Counted from the first letter of the stretch, positions 1-9,172 are shown. The stretch: 40,025 nt of DNA from Nitrospira sp. (GCA_005116885.1 SWDP01000007.1:105921-145945); one strand, 5' to 3'. The notes: generated by a model not told the origin, from the letters alone. Made by a program: numbers and translations.

Positions 1-1
1 C

Positions 2-64
2 AGTGACGAGTCAGAATATTCTCGGATGCCAAACTCATCACTCTTCACCCATCACTCGTCACTT
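2..64. repeat. Heptamer tandem repeat and inverted repeat over the pth stop
   Basis: Bases 37-64 are four successive 7-mers (ATCACTC, TTCACCC, ATCACTC, GTCACTT). Bases 2-11 (AGTGACGAGT) are the exact reverse complement of 54-63, giving a possible hairpin with a 42-base loop just past the pth coding end. The pth stop codon lies inside the repeat at 52-54, so the repeat also encodes the last residues of Pth. It may help terminate transcription, but no T-run follows. Confidence 0.6.
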
Positions 65-633
65 TCCTCTCGTTCCCGGACGTTAAACTCGTTCATTGCT
101 ACCGCGACTCCTCGATGAATCACACATTCCAACGCATCGACCGCACGGTCAAGACAGGGAGTCAACATGTCGATGTCTTCCCTCGTAAATGCTTGCAACA
201 CATAATCCGCTGAGTCCTGACGCGGCGCCGGTCGGCCGATTCCGATCTTGATTCGCACAAACTGAGGTGTCCCAACTGCATCGATGACGGACCTGATCCC
301 ATTATGTCCCCCATGCCCGCCGGCTTGTTTGATCCGGAGACGCCCTAGATCGAGATCAAGATCGTCATGGACGAGAATGAGGTCGTCGGCAGCCAGCGAA
401 TACTCGCGCAGCAGGCCTTTGAGCGGAGGACCCGTGATATTCATCCAATCGAGGGTGCCGGCAAGTTCGAGAAGTTCCGACCCAAGCCGCCCCGATCCAC
501 GATGAGTTATACCGCGCCTGGCGAGACGGATGGACCACCGAGCCGCGGCCCGCTCGATGACCCACATGCCGACGTTGTGGCGGGTTTGGGCATAGGCAGC
601 GCCCGGGTTGCCCAGCCCAACGATGAGACGCAA
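52..633 (-). CDS. pth: Peptidyl-tRNA hydrolase
   Basis: A cytoplasmic esterase that frees tRNA from peptidyl-tRNA dropped by stalled ribosomes. The 193-residue length is normal for the bacterial Pth family. The family landmarks are visible: GLGNPG at 6-11 with Asn9, the catalytic His19 in RHNVG, Asn65 in the WMN segment, HDDLDL with the Asp pair at 90-91, and GGHGGHNG with Asn111. The start must be TTG at 633, because the family N-terminus MRLIVGLGNPG begins there and no ATG or GTG precedes it. It begins 2 bases after the rplY stop, so the two are co-transcribed. This rplY-pth pairing is common in bacteria. The C-terminal ESDE comes from a tandem DNA repeat. Confidence 0.97.
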   Translation of the reverse strand: MRLIVGLGNPGAAYAQTRHNVGMWVIERAAARWSIRLARRGITHRGSGRLGSELLELAGTLDWMNITGPPLKGLLREYSLAADDLILVHDDLDLDLGRLRIKQAGGHGGHNGIRSVIDAVGTPQFVRIKIGIGRPAPRQDSADYVLQAFTREDIDMLTPCLDRAVDALECVIHRGVAVAMNEFNVREREESDE

Positions 634-635
634 CG

Positions 636-1421
636 TTATTTCTTCTTTTCAGCTTCTTTCTTCTCACCTTTTGGCGCAGACGCGCCCTTCTTGTCGCCGC
701 CTTTCGCATCAGGAGCAGCCGCCGCCGCGCCGGCTTTCGCCGCATCACCACCCTCAGCGCCTTCACCCACCACTTTACCCTTCGTCGCCACTTCAGGCTC
801 TTTCCCGCCCTCCGGTGCAGCTGCGCCGCTCGCAAGAAGCGATTCGAGCTTGGCATCCGTCATCGGCGCGGCCACGCTCACAACCATTTGCTCAGGATCA
901 TCGAGATAACGGATCCCGTCGCGCGCGGTCAGATCTTTCACGTGGAGGCCTTGTGCAATGGCAAGTCCTGAGGCATCGACTTCGATAAAGTCCGGCAACA
1001 CTCCCGGCAGACACTCAATATGTAACTCGCGCATATTGTGATGAAGAATGCCACCTTCTTTGACGCCGGCAGGCACCCCACCGGTTAAATGCAGGGGCAC
1101 CTTCACGCGAATCGGCTTGTCCATCGAAATTTCAAATAGATCCGCATGCAGTATATGTCCTTCAACCGGATCGACCTGGAAATCGCGTAACAAAGCAGTA
1201 CGGTTCGGTTTCGATTTCGCACCGGTGAGGGTGAGTGACACGAGCGCCGCGCCACCAGCCTGTGCTTTTAAAATCTTGACGAGACGATCTGGTTCAATTG
1301 TTAACAGCAGGCATTCGCCCTGCCCATACAACACGCCAGGAACCTTACCTTCCCGCCGAAGTTGGCGCGCCGCACCCTTTCCCGTTTTCTCTCGTACTGT
1401 AACTGCTAGATCGAACTTCAT
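636..1421 (-). CDS. rplY: Ribosomal protein bL25 (Ctc/TL5 long form)
   Basis: This protein binds 5S rRNA in the large ribosomal subunit. The N-terminal half has the L25 signature (EKTGKGAARQLRREGKVPGVLYG, about residues 12-34), and a TL5/CTC C-terminal beta domain follows to about residue 190. The last 60 or so residues are a low-complexity tail rich in Ala, Gly, Lys and Glu that ends in a Lys run, probably disordered and RNA-contacting. At 261 residues it is the long form. The ATG at 1421 has GGAGG 7 bases upstream. It lies between prs (51-base gap) and pth (2-base gap) in one apparent operon. Confidence 0.96.
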   Translation of the reverse strand: MKFDLAVTVREKTGKGAARQLRREGKVPGVLYGQGECLLLTIEPDRLVKILKAQAGGAALVSLTLTGAKSKPNRTALLRDFQVDPVEGHILHADLFEISMDKPIRVKVPLHLTGGVPAGVKEGGILHHNMRELHIECLPGVLPDFIEVDASGLAIAQGLHVKDLTARDGIRYLDDPEQMVVSVAAPMTDAKLESLLASGAAAPEGGKEPEVATKGKVVGEGAEGGDAAKAGAAAAAPDAKGGDKKGASAPKGEKKEAEKKK

Positions 1422-1472
1422 GATTAGGCCTCCGTCCCCTTCTCGCTGATCTCTAAGTGTCTCTGTCTCACA

Positions 1473-2414
1473 TTAGGCAAACAATGAACTCACCGATTCA
1501 TCTTCATGGATTCGCCTGATCGCCTCACCTAACAGTGGCGCGACTGATAATTGATGTAACTTCGGACAAATCTGCTCTTTGCCCCGCAACGGAATAGAAT
1601 TGGTCACGATCACTTGCTTCAGACAGGATTGTTGGATCCGCTCCAATGCAGGCCCGGTCAGTACCGCGTGCGTACAGGCCGTCCACACTTCCCGAGCCCC
1701 ACGATCCATACAGGCCTGCGCCCCCTTCACGATTGTGCCGGCCGTGTCGATCATGTCGTCAAGCAAGAGCGCGCTCTTGCCGGCCACGTCACCGATGATG
1801 TTCATAATTTGTGTTTGATTGGGTCCTTCACGTCGCTTGTCGATAATCGCCAAGCTCGCTTCCAGCCGTTTCGCAAAAGCGCGAGCCCGCTCGACTCCAC
1901 CGGCATCCGGCGAGACGACCACCAGATCGTCCACCTTTTTCTTGGTAATGTAATCCAGCAAGACGGGCAGCGCATACAGATGGTCCACCGGTAGATTGAA
2001 GAACCCCTGGATCTGCCCGGCATGAAGGTCCATTGTCAGCACCCGATCGGTACCCGCTGTGCTGATCAGATCGGCCACGAGCTTCGCTGAAATCGGTACG
2101 CGCGGCTGATCCTTACGATCCTGGCGAGCATAGCCGAAATACGGAATGACCGCGGTGATGCGATGGGCGGAGGATCGTTTCAGTGCATCAATAATAATCA
2201 ACAGCTCCATGAGAGAGTCGTTGACCGGCTGGCAACTCGACTGCACAACGAACACATCGCCGCCACGAACATTTTCCTCGATCTTGACGCGAATCTCGCC
2301 GTCACTGAATGATCCGACCGTCGCCTCCCCGAGCCTGGTCCCAAGATAGGCACAAATCTCATGGGCAAGGGCCGGATTCGCGTTGCCAGAGAATACTTGT
2401 AGCTCTCCGCTCAT
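1473..2414 (-). CDS. prs: Ribose-phosphate pyrophosphokinase
   Basis: Makes PRPP from ribose 5-phosphate and ATP, feeding nucleotide, His and Trp synthesis. The 313-residue length is typical of class I Prs. The ATP/Mg site near residues 128-133 ([11 protein letters not shown]), the flexible catalytic segment with KRREGPN, and the PRPP-binding loop [10 protein letters not shown] are all present. The start ATG at 2414 has GAGG 5 bases ahead. A 189-base gap separates it from ispE. A tRNA-Gln gene often sits here in other bacteria, but I see no tRNA on either strand. Confidence 0.97.
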   Translation of the reverse strand: MSGELQVFSGNANPALAHEICAYLGTRLGEATVGSFSDGEIRVKIEENVRGGDVFVVQSSCQPVNDSLMELLIIIDALKRSSAHRITAVIPYFGYARQDRKDQPRVPISAKLVADLISTAGTDRVLTMDLHAGQIQGFFNLPVDHLYALPVLLDYITKKKVDDLVVVSPDAGGVERARAFAKRLEASLAIIDKRREGPNQTQIMNIIGDVAGKSALLLDDMIDTAGTIVKGAQACMDRGAREVWTACTHAVLTGPALERIQQSCLKQVIVTNSIPLRGKEQICPKLHQLSVAPLLGEAIRRIHEDESVSSLFA

Positions 2415-2603
2415 CGATTCCTCAGAGGGTCTCTTGATGCGAGTGCGTCACGTTCTGATTTCGTATCGGGTTCGTCTCGACGGCGGGCGTCGGTGGGCGT
2501 GATCGTAACCCGCCTACCTCTATTCGCTACGCGCTGTTGAGGGAGCCAACTAAGGGATGCAACTTTAGCGGAATGTGCGAGGAGTTGTCAACCGAACTAC
2601 GGC

Positions 2604-3545
2604 TTAGCGTGATCGTTCGTATCGCCAAACGAGCGGACCTGAACAGGTGGGAATAGTAAATACGTTCATAAACTTTTCACTCACGAACTGGGCATAGGCG
2701 CGACGTGCGCCCGCTTCGTCCGCGAACACCCCAAACACGGTCGCTCCACTTCCAGACAGTAGCGCGATCTCGGCGCCGTGGGCCTGCAAGCTCTGTTTAA
2801 TCTCTCGCAGCGTGCCATGCGCGGCAAAGACCGGCGCTTCGAAATCATTTTCTGCCGCAGCCATCAATTGAGCCCAACCCATCCGTGATTGTCGGTCGAG
2901 CTCCTGCTGGGCGTGCGATAGCGGCCTGACAGAGGTCCTCGTCGCAGCGAGTTCTTGATAGGCCCACTTGGTATTGACCCCAAACCCCGGGTTCACAAGC
3001 ACGACCCATCGCGCCCCTTCAACGACGACCGGACGAACGGTTTCTCCCCGGCCCGTGACACAGGCGGCGGGGGCAAAAAGGAAGAAGGGCACATCGCTCC
3101 CTAACGATTGTCCGACCTCTGCCATCTGCGCCGGAGACCATTTGAGCTGCAACAAACCATTCAATCCTAAAATGGTGGCTGCCGCATCACTGCTTCCGCC
3201 CCCGAGCCCTGCTCCCATCGGAATGCGCTTTCGCAGTTCTATGTCTAGTCCAACCGCTTGCTGGGCCCGCGCCAATACTGCAGCCGCAGCCCGATACACG
3301 AGATTACTCTGGTCTGTAGCCAGACCCGTCGCGTCGCATCGCAGCTGAATATCTTGCCGGTCGGCTCGCAACCTAATCTGGACTTCGTCGTCGAGGGCGA
3401 CCGTCTGCATGACCGACCAGAGATTGTGGAAACCGTCGGAGCGGCGGTCGAGGATTCGCAGGATGACGTTGACTTTGGCAGGAGCAAAGACAGTGATGTC
3501 GGAGGGGCTCTGCGGCAGATTAATCACGGCCTCCCTTGATCGCAT
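2604..3545 (-). CDS. ispE: 4-diphosphocytidyl-2-C-methyl-D-erythritol kinase
   Basis: A GHMP kinase of the MEP isoprenoid pathway that phosphorylates CDP-ME at the 2-hydroxyl. FAPAKVNVILRIL near the N-terminus and the ATP-binding loop MGAGLGGGSSDAAAT identify it. A third GHMP motif, LSGSGATVFG, is near the C-terminus. The ATG at 3545 overlaps the end of pilR by 26 bases. A GTG at 3527 preceded by AAGGGAGG is an alternative, although its spacing of 2 bases is short. The overlap implies co-transcription with the pilS/pilR pair. Confidence 0.95.
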   Translation of the reverse strand: MRSREAVINLPQSPSDITVFAPAKVNVILRILDRRSDGFHNLWSVMQTVALDDEVQIRLRADRQDIQLRCDATGLATDQSNLVYRAAAAVLARAQQAVGLDIELRKRIPMGAGLGGGSSDAAATILGLNGLLQLKWSPAQMAEVGQSLGSDVPFFLFAPAACVTGRGETVRPVVVEGARWVVLVNPGFGVNTKWAYQELAATRTSVRPLSHAQQELDRQSRMGWAQLMAAAENDFEAPVFAAHGTLREIKQSLQAHGAEIALLSGSGATVFGVFADEAGARRAYAQFVSEKFMNVFTIPTCSGPLVWRYERSR

Positions 3546-4902
3546 ACTTCTCTAGTCGATAGCGAAAGGATCGCGTATTGAGCTTGAGAAGCCGTGCGGC
3601 CTTTTTCTTCACCCACATCGTCCGTTCGAGTGCCTTCAAAAGCAAATCCTTTTCAATCCCGTTAATAAGCCCCTCCAAATCCAACCCGTCTTCGGGCAAG
3701 TCGGTAGGGACACCCTGCTGTTGAGGAGACAGGACTCGATGAAGCCAACCGCGAATGTCGTCGTCCGAGACGGGGGTACCGGCGGAAAACGTGACGACAC
3801 GTTCCATCAAGTTTTCAAGCTCGCGCACGTTGCCTCGCCACTCATGTCCCAACAAGACATGCATCGCCTGCGATGTCAAGACAGGAACCGCCTTCCCGCC
3901 ATCCTGGGAAAACTTCTCGAGGAAATGCTTCACGAGAAGCGGGATGTCTCCCGTCCGAAGGCGCAATGGGGGAAGCCGAATTGGAATGACATCTAAGCGG
4001 TAGTACAAGTCTTCTCGGAATGAGCCGTCAGCCACGGCCTTTTCAAGATCCTTATTGGTCGCGGCGACAATCCGCACATCGACCTTGACATCCTGGTTGC
4101 CGCCCACACGGCGAAACTCTCGTTCTTGAATGACGCGCAGCAGCTTGACTTGAATCGTTGGCGTCGTATCGCCGATTTCATCCAAAAAAATCGTGCCCCC
4201 ATTGGCCACTTCGAACAGCCCAGCCTTATTGGCCATCGCGCCGGTAAAAGACCCCTTCATGTGCCCAAAGAGTTCGCTTTCGAGCAACGTTTCCGGCACG
4301 GCGCTGCAATTCACCGCCACAAAGGGCATCGGGCTCCTGATACTGTTGTAGTGAATCGCCCGCGCCACCAACTCTTTTCCCGTTCCACTCTCCCCACAAA
4401 TCAGCACATTGCTCTTAGCATCGGCGACTTTGCGCACCACATCGAACACCTTCTGCATGCCTTCGCTCTGCCCGACGAGCTGCGCGAACGACGACTGGCT
4501 CGCCATTTCACGCTTTAACAGGATATTCTCCGTCGAGAGACGCCTCTTTTCCAACGCGTTGCGGATGATCAACTGCACTTCATCGACCTGGAACGGCTTG
4601 GTGAGGTAGTCGTACGCACCTTGTTTCATGGCATCGACTGCCGAGTCCGCAGTCGCAAACGCCGTAATGACAAGGACCACGGTTTCAGGAGAAGTAGATT
4701 TCACCGCCTTCAGGACCGCCATGCCGTCGGCTTTGGGCATGCGGAGGTCCGTGATGACGAGATCGAATATTTCTTTACCAACATGACCGATGGCCTCTTC
4801 ACCATCTGATGCTTCGGTTACGGCATAGCCCGCACGTTTGAGCATGATGCTCATGACTTCACGCAACCCCCGCTCGTCATCGACAACTAGGATCTTTTCC
4901 AC
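3520..4902 (-). CDS. pilR: Sigma-54-dependent response regulator, PilR-like
   Basis: An NtrC-family activator. It has a receiver domain (residues 1-120, phosphoacceptor Asp52 in VITDLRMP), an AAA+ domain (about 140-380) with Walker A GESGTGKE at 170-177 and Walker B FLDE at 239-242, and a Fis-type helix-turn-helix at the C-terminus (LLKLNTRSFRYRLEKY). The sigma-54 contact loop reads GSFTGA (217-222) instead of the usual GAFTGA. The start is GTG at 4902, inside the end of pilS (16-base overlap), with GAGGGG upstream. The partner kinase and the adjacent pilC support a PilR role in pilin transcription, but other NtrC-type functions are possible. No pilA is in the window. Confidence 0.9.
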   Translation of the reverse strand: MEKILVVDDERGLREVMSIMLKRAGYAVTEASDGEEAIGHVGKEIFDLVITDLRMPKADGMAVLKAVKSTSPETVVLVITAFATADSAVDAMKQGAYDYLTKPFQVDEVQLIIRNALEKRRLSTENILLKREMASQSSFAQLVGQSEGMQKVFDVVRKVADAKSNVLICGESGTGKELVARAIHYNSIRSPMPFVAVNCSAVPETLLESELFGHMKGSFTGAMANKAGLFEVANGGTIFLDEIGDTTPTIQVKLLRVIQEREFRRVGGNQDVKVDVRIVAATNKDLEKAVADGSFREDLYYRLDVIPIRLPPLRLRTGDIPLLVKHFLEKFSQDGGKAVPVLTSQAMHVLLGHEWRGNVRELENLMERVVTFSAGTPVSDDDIRGWLHRVLSPQQQGVPTDLPEDGLDLEGLINGIEKDLLLKALERTMWVKKKAARLLKLNTRSFRYRLEKYAIKGGRD

Positions 4903-6584
4903 GGCGTCCGCCCCTCATGCCACAACCGTATCCCGGCGCCCCCGGAACACGGCATACATACGACAAACCGTGAGCCTTGATGCTCCCGGCTTTCGACCTT
5001 GATCCACCCCCCGTGCAAGTCGACGATCCGATGCACGGCGGCGAGACCCAATCCTGAGCCTTCTTTCTTCGTGGTGAAAAACGGAAGAAATATTTTGTCT
5101 AAGTTCTGTGCCGGAATACCTTCCCCTGTGTCTTGAAATGCCACTTCGATCACGTCACCCTTGCGGCCGCCGGCATCAACATGGCGGCAGTTCGTCGAGA
5201 TCGTCACCTGTCCACCATCCGGCATCGCCTCAAACGCATTCGTCGCCATATTCCAGAAGACCTGCCGGAGCTGATCTTGATCGACCAAGGCCAGGAGCGC
5301 CCCAGACGCCAACGACGTGACAATCTTGATCTTGGAACGTGTTCGCGCTTCATGTTGAACGAGATCGAGCGTCTCGGCAAGTACTTTGTTAAGATCGTGC
5401 TCTGCAAGATTGAGCGCCGGAGGACGTGCATACTGAAGGAATTCAGTAATAATATTGTCGAGCCTGGTGGCCTCCCGAATCGCAATGTCCATCAACCGGC
5501 GATTGGTTTCGTCTTCCACGGCATCTTTTCGCAGCATTTGCATCGCGCCGGCCAACGCACCCAATGGATTCCGAATCTCATGGGCCATCCCGGCAGACAT
5601 TTCACCAAGACTCGCCAGCCATTCCTTGCGCCGCATCTCCTCTTCAAGCTCCCGAATCTCCGTCAAGTCTTTGAACACACCAACCAACCCTGTCTGCTTC
5701 CCCTGCTCGTGTAATGGGGAAAGGGTCATTCCGAGAATCAAACGGTTCCCATCTGCCCGCTTACATTCCACTTCAAATCGGGTTGTCGCCGACAGGGTGC
5801 TATTCAATTGCTCGTCTGACTGCTGGTTAGGGTGCCAATTGAAGACCTCGCGCCACTGACGCCCGGACACGTGAGCGATCGTGTACCCGATCGCTTCCTG
5901 TGCCGCCGGATTGAAGGACGTAATGCACCCGGTGGCATCGGCCGTAAACACGCCGCTGCTGATGCTATGAACAATATTCTCATGGAAGACTTGGAGACGG
6001 GTCAGTCCCTGCTCTTTTTCTCGCAGCGATTGATCCGCCTGCTGAAGCTGCTCAGCGAGGGCCCCACCCAGGATTCCCACGACAAGAATGGCCAGCGCAT
6101 AGACGCCGAAGGTCTGGAACGTTTCAGGCACCGTCAGCCGACTCGGCGGCAGCCACCCCCACCCCCCGATGAGGCCATGCAACTGAATGTTCGTTAAGAG
6201 CCCGAACAGAATAATGCAGAAACAGGCGGTAAGGAGCCCCACTCGTCGGCGGGGAACAAGACTAGCCACTGCCACCGTCATGACATACAGCACCGCAAAG
6301 GGACTCTCGATCCCTCCTGTCCTGGCAACCAACATCGTCTCAAGGAGGAAATCGATACCTACTTGCATCCAAAAAAGTATTGTGAGAGCCGTTGAGGACG
6401 TACACACTCGGAGTAAAATGGCGGAAGGAATCGTGAGAGCGTAGGTGGCAATAATCAAGACGTAGAATGTTTCGACCCACACGCCCTTCGCAACTTGAAA
6501 GGCGAGGGACAGACCGAGCATCAGGGTCACGAAGGCCATCCGGAGCCCCATGATCCAGTACAGTCGTGTCCGGAGATCATTCAT
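4887..6584 (-). CDS. pilS: Membrane sensor histidine kinase, PilS-like
   Basis: 565 residues. Roughly six hydrophobic segments occupy residues 10-175, typical of PilS. A PAS domain follows (about 200-310) with FNPAAQEAIGY, then HisKA with the phosphorylated His335 in AGMAHEIRNPLG, and an ATPase domain with the N box (WNMATNAFEAMPDGG), DTGEGI and GSGLGLA. It should phosphorylate the regulator encoded directly downstream (16-base overlap). The ATG at 6584 has no strong ribosome site. A 199-base stretch between it and pilC (6585-6783) contains no recognisable gene. Confidence 0.9.
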   Translation of the reverse strand: MNDLRTRLYWIMGLRMAFVTLMLGLSLAFQVAKGVWVETFYVLIIATYALTIPSAILLRVCTSSTALTILFWMQVGIDFLLETMLVARTGGIESPFAVLYVMTVAVASLVPRRRVGLLTACFCIILFGLLTNIQLHGLIGGWGWLPPSRLTVPETFQTFGVYALAILVVGILGGALAEQLQQADQSLREKEQGLTRLQVFHENIVHSISSGVFTADATGCITSFNPAAQEAIGYTIAHVSGRQWREVFNWHPNQQSDEQLNSTLSATTRFEVECKRADGNRLILGMTLSPLHEQGKQTGLVGVFKDLTEIRELEEEMRRKEWLASLGEMSAGMAHEIRNPLGALAGAMQMLRKDAVEDETNRRLMDIAIREATRLDNIITEFLQYARPPALNLAEHDLNKVLAETLDLVQHEARTRSKIKIVTSLASGALLALVDQDQLRQVFWNMATNAFEAMPDGGQVTISTNCRHVDAGGRKGDVIEVAFQDTGEGIPAQNLDKIFLPFFTTKKEGSGLGLAAVHRIVDLHGGWIKVESREHQGSRFVVCMPCSGGAGIRLWHEGRTPWKRS

Positions 6585-6783
6585 GATTGGAAGACCACTG
6601 GGTAAGAAGGAAGTCGGCGGGGCATGAAGAAGAGGGTATCTTGTTCATTCTCCTCGGATTTGGGACTTGGAACCGTGTCATCGCACATTTGACGGAGGCC
6701 GACTGGTTTGGCCGGAATGAAAGCTAGAACCTCCACCTTGGGAACTAGGCCCAACTCCGTGAGAGGGACCTGAACACCATCCT

Positions 6784-8007
6784 CTATCCGATCGCAGACG
6801 CCATTTTGAAGATCGGGAGGTACATCGCAATCACGATAAACCCAATCACAACCCCCAGGAATACCATCATCATAGGTTCAAGTAGTGCCGTCAACGAGGC
6901 AACGGCCTGATCAACTTCGTCTTCGTAAAAATCTGCAATTTTCCCCAACATCGCGTCCAGCGCGCCCGTTGACTCCCCCACGGCAATCATATGCGTGACC
7001 ATTTTCGGGAAAACCCCGCTTGCAGCTAAGGGATCGGCGATGGTCTTTCCACCACTGATACTCTGGCGAGCGTTGATCAATGTTTCTTCAATAACCTTAT
7101 TGCCTGATGTCTTTGCACAGATTGTCATTCCATCGAGTAATGGGACCCCGCTGGAGAGCAATGTCCCGAGTGTGCGGGTAAACTTGGCAACCGAAGCTTT
7201 TCTGATCAAGTCTCCAACTACTGGTAACTTGAGAAGCAACTTATCAATAACCATCCGCCCTTGAACGGTCCCGCGATATTTTTTAATGCCAAAAACGGTC
7301 CCCACAATCGCCCCAAGAATGACATACCAGTAAGCGATAAAGAAGTTGCTGGTGTCGATGACTATTTGCGTAGGGCCGGGCAACGCCACTTTCCCGCCTG
7401 ACAGTTCAAGAAACATCTTTGCAAAGATTGGAATGACAAAAAGCATGAGAATAACGATAACAACAACGGCGACTCCCATGATCGTGGCAGGATAGACCAT
7501 GGCAGACTTGATCTGCCCTTTGAGCTTCATCGCTTTCTCGATGTATTTTGCGAGACGCGTCAGGATCGTATCGAGCAAGCCACCCACCTCACCTGCATGG
7601 ACCAAGTTCACGTACAGATCGTCGAATACTTTAGGGTGGCGACGTAACGCATCCGAAAAAGTTGAACCGGCCTCTACCTGCGTCTTTACTTCCCCGATAG
7701 TCTCCCGCAGCACCTTGTTTTCAGACTGGGTCGAGAGGATTTCGAGACACTGCACCAAGGGCAGACCGGCATTGATCATCGTGCCAAATTGTCGTGTAAA
7801 TACAACCAGATCTTTATCCGTAAGGCCGGATCCAAGACTCAGTTTGATCTTGAATCCGCCAGCGCCGCTCTTCTTTTCTTCAAGGCTCGTGACGACGACG
7901 CTTTGCTTACGCAGTTGATCCACCGCCTCATCTCGGGTTTTCGCACTCAGCTCGCCCTTCTTGACGGCACCCGATCTGGTTCGTCCGACATACGCAAAGG
8001 TAGCCAT
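6784..8007 (-). CDS. pilC: Type IV pilus inner-membrane platform protein PilC
   Basis: A GspF/PilC-family polytopic protein on which the PilB and PilT ATPases act during pilus extension and retraction. Residues 1-60 carry the start typical of the family (MATFAYVGRTRSG). Two repeated T2SSF cytoplasmic domains follow, each containing a G-x-P-L-V/L-x-x-L element (GLPLVQCLEIL and GVPLLDGMTIC), and there are three main hydrophobic segments, one ending the protein. I chose the ATG at 8007 because AAGGGTGA lies at good spacing. A GTG at 8016 would sit on the ribosome site. pilB and pilT are not adjacent. Confidence 0.94.
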   Translation of the reverse strand: MATFAYVGRTRSGAVKKGELSAKTRDEAVDQLRKQSVVVTSLEEKKSGAGGFKIKLSLGSGLTDKDLVVFTRQFGTMINAGLPLVQCLEILSTQSENKVLRETIGEVKTQVEAGSTFSDALRRHPKVFDDLYVNLVHAGEVGGLLDTILTRLAKYIEKAMKLKGQIKSAMVYPATIMGVAVVVIVILMLFVIPIFAKMFLELSGGKVALPGPTQIVIDTSNFFIAYWYVILGAIVGTVFGIKKYRGTVQGRMVIDKLLLKLPVVGDLIRKASVAKFTRTLGTLLSSGVPLLDGMTICAKTSGNKVIEETLINARQSISGGKTIADPLAASGVFPKMVTHMIAVGESTGALDAMLGKIADFYEDEVDQAVASLTALLEPMMMVFLGVVIGFIVIAMYLPIFKMASAIG

Positions 8008-8163
8008 ACGCAACACTCACCCTTCGATGTGGCCATCTACCTGGCCGGTTGTAAATTGACGGGAATATCTATCGGCGAGTCTACTGGCGACCCCAAAACC
8101 TGTCAAACAAATGCACAATCTCTGCGCGGTGGGCAGGCATACGGGTTGACGTCACAGAAAGCC

Positions 8164-8700
8164 CTAGCTCCTGATTGCACTCGTCTGCCGAATACCTCGA
8201 TAGAGATAATGCAATCCGGACAATAACGTGAAGGAGACCATACCGAACAACAGCGGCAAGATATTGGCGAGATCGATGCGGCGGGAACTGAGAAAGATAA
8301 CCATCACAACATAAGCTAGCTGGAGAAACGTCGTGCCCTTGCCCAAAAAGGTGGGCGTAAGATCCACGCGATAATCTGTGAAATGCGCCACCGCCGTCCC
8401 CATCAGCAATATAACGTCCCGGCTGGCCACAAGGATGGTGACCCACAACGGAATCACATGAATCAGCGAAAGGGTAATGAACCCTGAGGTGAGCAGCAGC
8501 TTATCGGCTAAAGGGTCTAACACAGCACCCAGCCGAGTATGCTGATTTTTCATACGGGCGATCAGCCCATCAAGCGCATCGGTAAGCCCAGCCACAAGAA
8601 GCACAATGAGTGCTTGATCGAATCTGCCGTAGATAAGCAACCCAATGTAGCAGGGAATCAGGAGAATACGGAGGATGGTCAAGCTGTTGGGGATATTCAT
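8164..8700 (-). CDS. pgsA: CDP-alcohol phosphatidyltransferase, probably PgsA
   Basis: Probably makes phosphatidylglycerophosphate from CDP-diacylglycerol and glycerol 3-phosphate in the membrane. The complete CDP-OH-P motif is present: Asp41, Asp44-Gly45, Ala48-Arg49, Gly58, Asp62 and Asp66. The 178-residue length and the NIPNSLTILRILL start fit PgsA better than phosphatidylserine synthase, although substrate choice is inferred. It has its own promoter (8738-8766) and lies 156 bases upstream of pilC. Confidence 0.9.
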   Translation of the reverse strand: MNIPNSLTILRILLIPCYIGLLIYGRFDQALIVLLVAGLTDALDGLIARMKNQHTRLGAVLDPLADKLLLTSGFITLSLIHVIPLWVTILVASRDVILLMGTAVAHFTDYRVDLTPTFLGKGTTFLQLAYVVMVIFLSSRRIDLANILPLLFGMVSFTLLSGLHYLYRGIRQTSAIRS

Positions 8701-8737
8701 ATCTTTAAGAACATCGCGGCGACGACAGCGGGGGGAG

Positions 8738-8766
8738 ATGATAGGAGGGTGCTACACGGTTGTCAA
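8738..8766 (-). promoter_or_regulatory. Sigma-70-type promoter for pgsA
   Basis: On the minus strand a perfect -35 TTGACA (8761-8766) is separated by 17 bases from TATCAT (8738-8743), upstream of the pgsA start at 8700. It lies back to back with the promoter of the plus-strand gene at 8843. Confidence 0.75.
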
Positions 8767-8770
8767 CGGC

Positions 8771-8799
8771 TTGCGGTCGGCGCGGTCCCACCCTATAAT
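8771..8799 (+). promoter_or_regulatory. Sigma-70-type promoter for the small gene at 8843
   Basis: TTGCGG at 8771-8776, a 17-base spacer, and a consensus TATAAT at 8794-8799. The predicted transcript starts near 8806. Confidence 0.7.
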
Positions 8800-8804
8800 C
8801 ACGC

Positions 8805-8817
8805 ACTAGACTCTAGT
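8805..8817 (+). promoter_or_regulatory. Inverted repeat at the predicted transcription start
   Basis: ACTAGA-C-TCTAGT, a perfect 6-base palindrome around one base, lies at the expected +1 of the promoter above. It could be a repressor operator or simply chance; nothing else identifies a regulator. Confidence 0.35.
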
Positions 8818-8842
8818 ATATCGTGTGAGTGCAATGGGGGGT

Positions 8843-9163
8843 ATGATGAGTTCGTTGCCGCTGCTTTTCAAAAAAGAAGGATTGATTGAAAAGCACCAGA
8901 TTGAAGGGGTTGACCCGAGCGATCGGTATTTCAATCGCATGATCCTTGTCAATCGGACACCCTCTGGCTACGCCGCGAAAGTTATGTATGAAGCCCTGAA
9001 CGTCGAAGGCCACCCTCATCCCACTATTACGGCTGCGGTACAAGAGCTCATCGACATGATGCAGCGGTTCGGCTTCAGTAAAATGAGAACACGCGCCAAT
9101 TTCAAAGGCACGAAATATCTCGCCGAAAAAGAAACCTGGATGGATTATCAGGACCTGGCGTAG
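8843..9163 (+). CDS. Small conserved-looking protein of unknown function
   Basis: About 106 residues, not recognised. It is soluble, with no signal peptide or membrane segment, and mixed in charge. Sequence features include PLLFKKEGLIEKHQIEGVDPSDRYFNRM and a C-terminal half that looks helical (AAVQELIDMMQRFGFSK). In-frame starts lie at GTG 8825, ATG 8834, ATG 8843 and ATG 8846; the run of G at 8836-8841 favours 8843 or 8846. A consensus promoter stands directly upstream, so it is very likely expressed. It is the only plus-strand gene in the first 31 kb and ends 9 bases from the convergent serine hydrolase gene. Confidence 0.75.
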   Translation: MMSSLPLLFKKEGLIEKHQIEGVDPSDRYFNRMILVNRTPSGYAAKVMYEALNVEGHPHPTITAAVQELIDMMQRFGFSKMRTRANFKGTKYLAEKETWMDYQDLA

Positions 9164-9172
9164 CTGCAACTC

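Noticed and set aside
365-909. Long open frames opposite and alongside pth and rplY
   Set aside because: Shadow frames of GC-rich coding sequence; Arg/Pro/Ser-rich translations with no domain.
2415-2603. Expected tRNA-Gln between ispE and prs
   Set aside because: Neither strand has a GTTCRA T-loop with a matching acceptor stem; only a weak GGCGGG/CCCGCC pairing is present.
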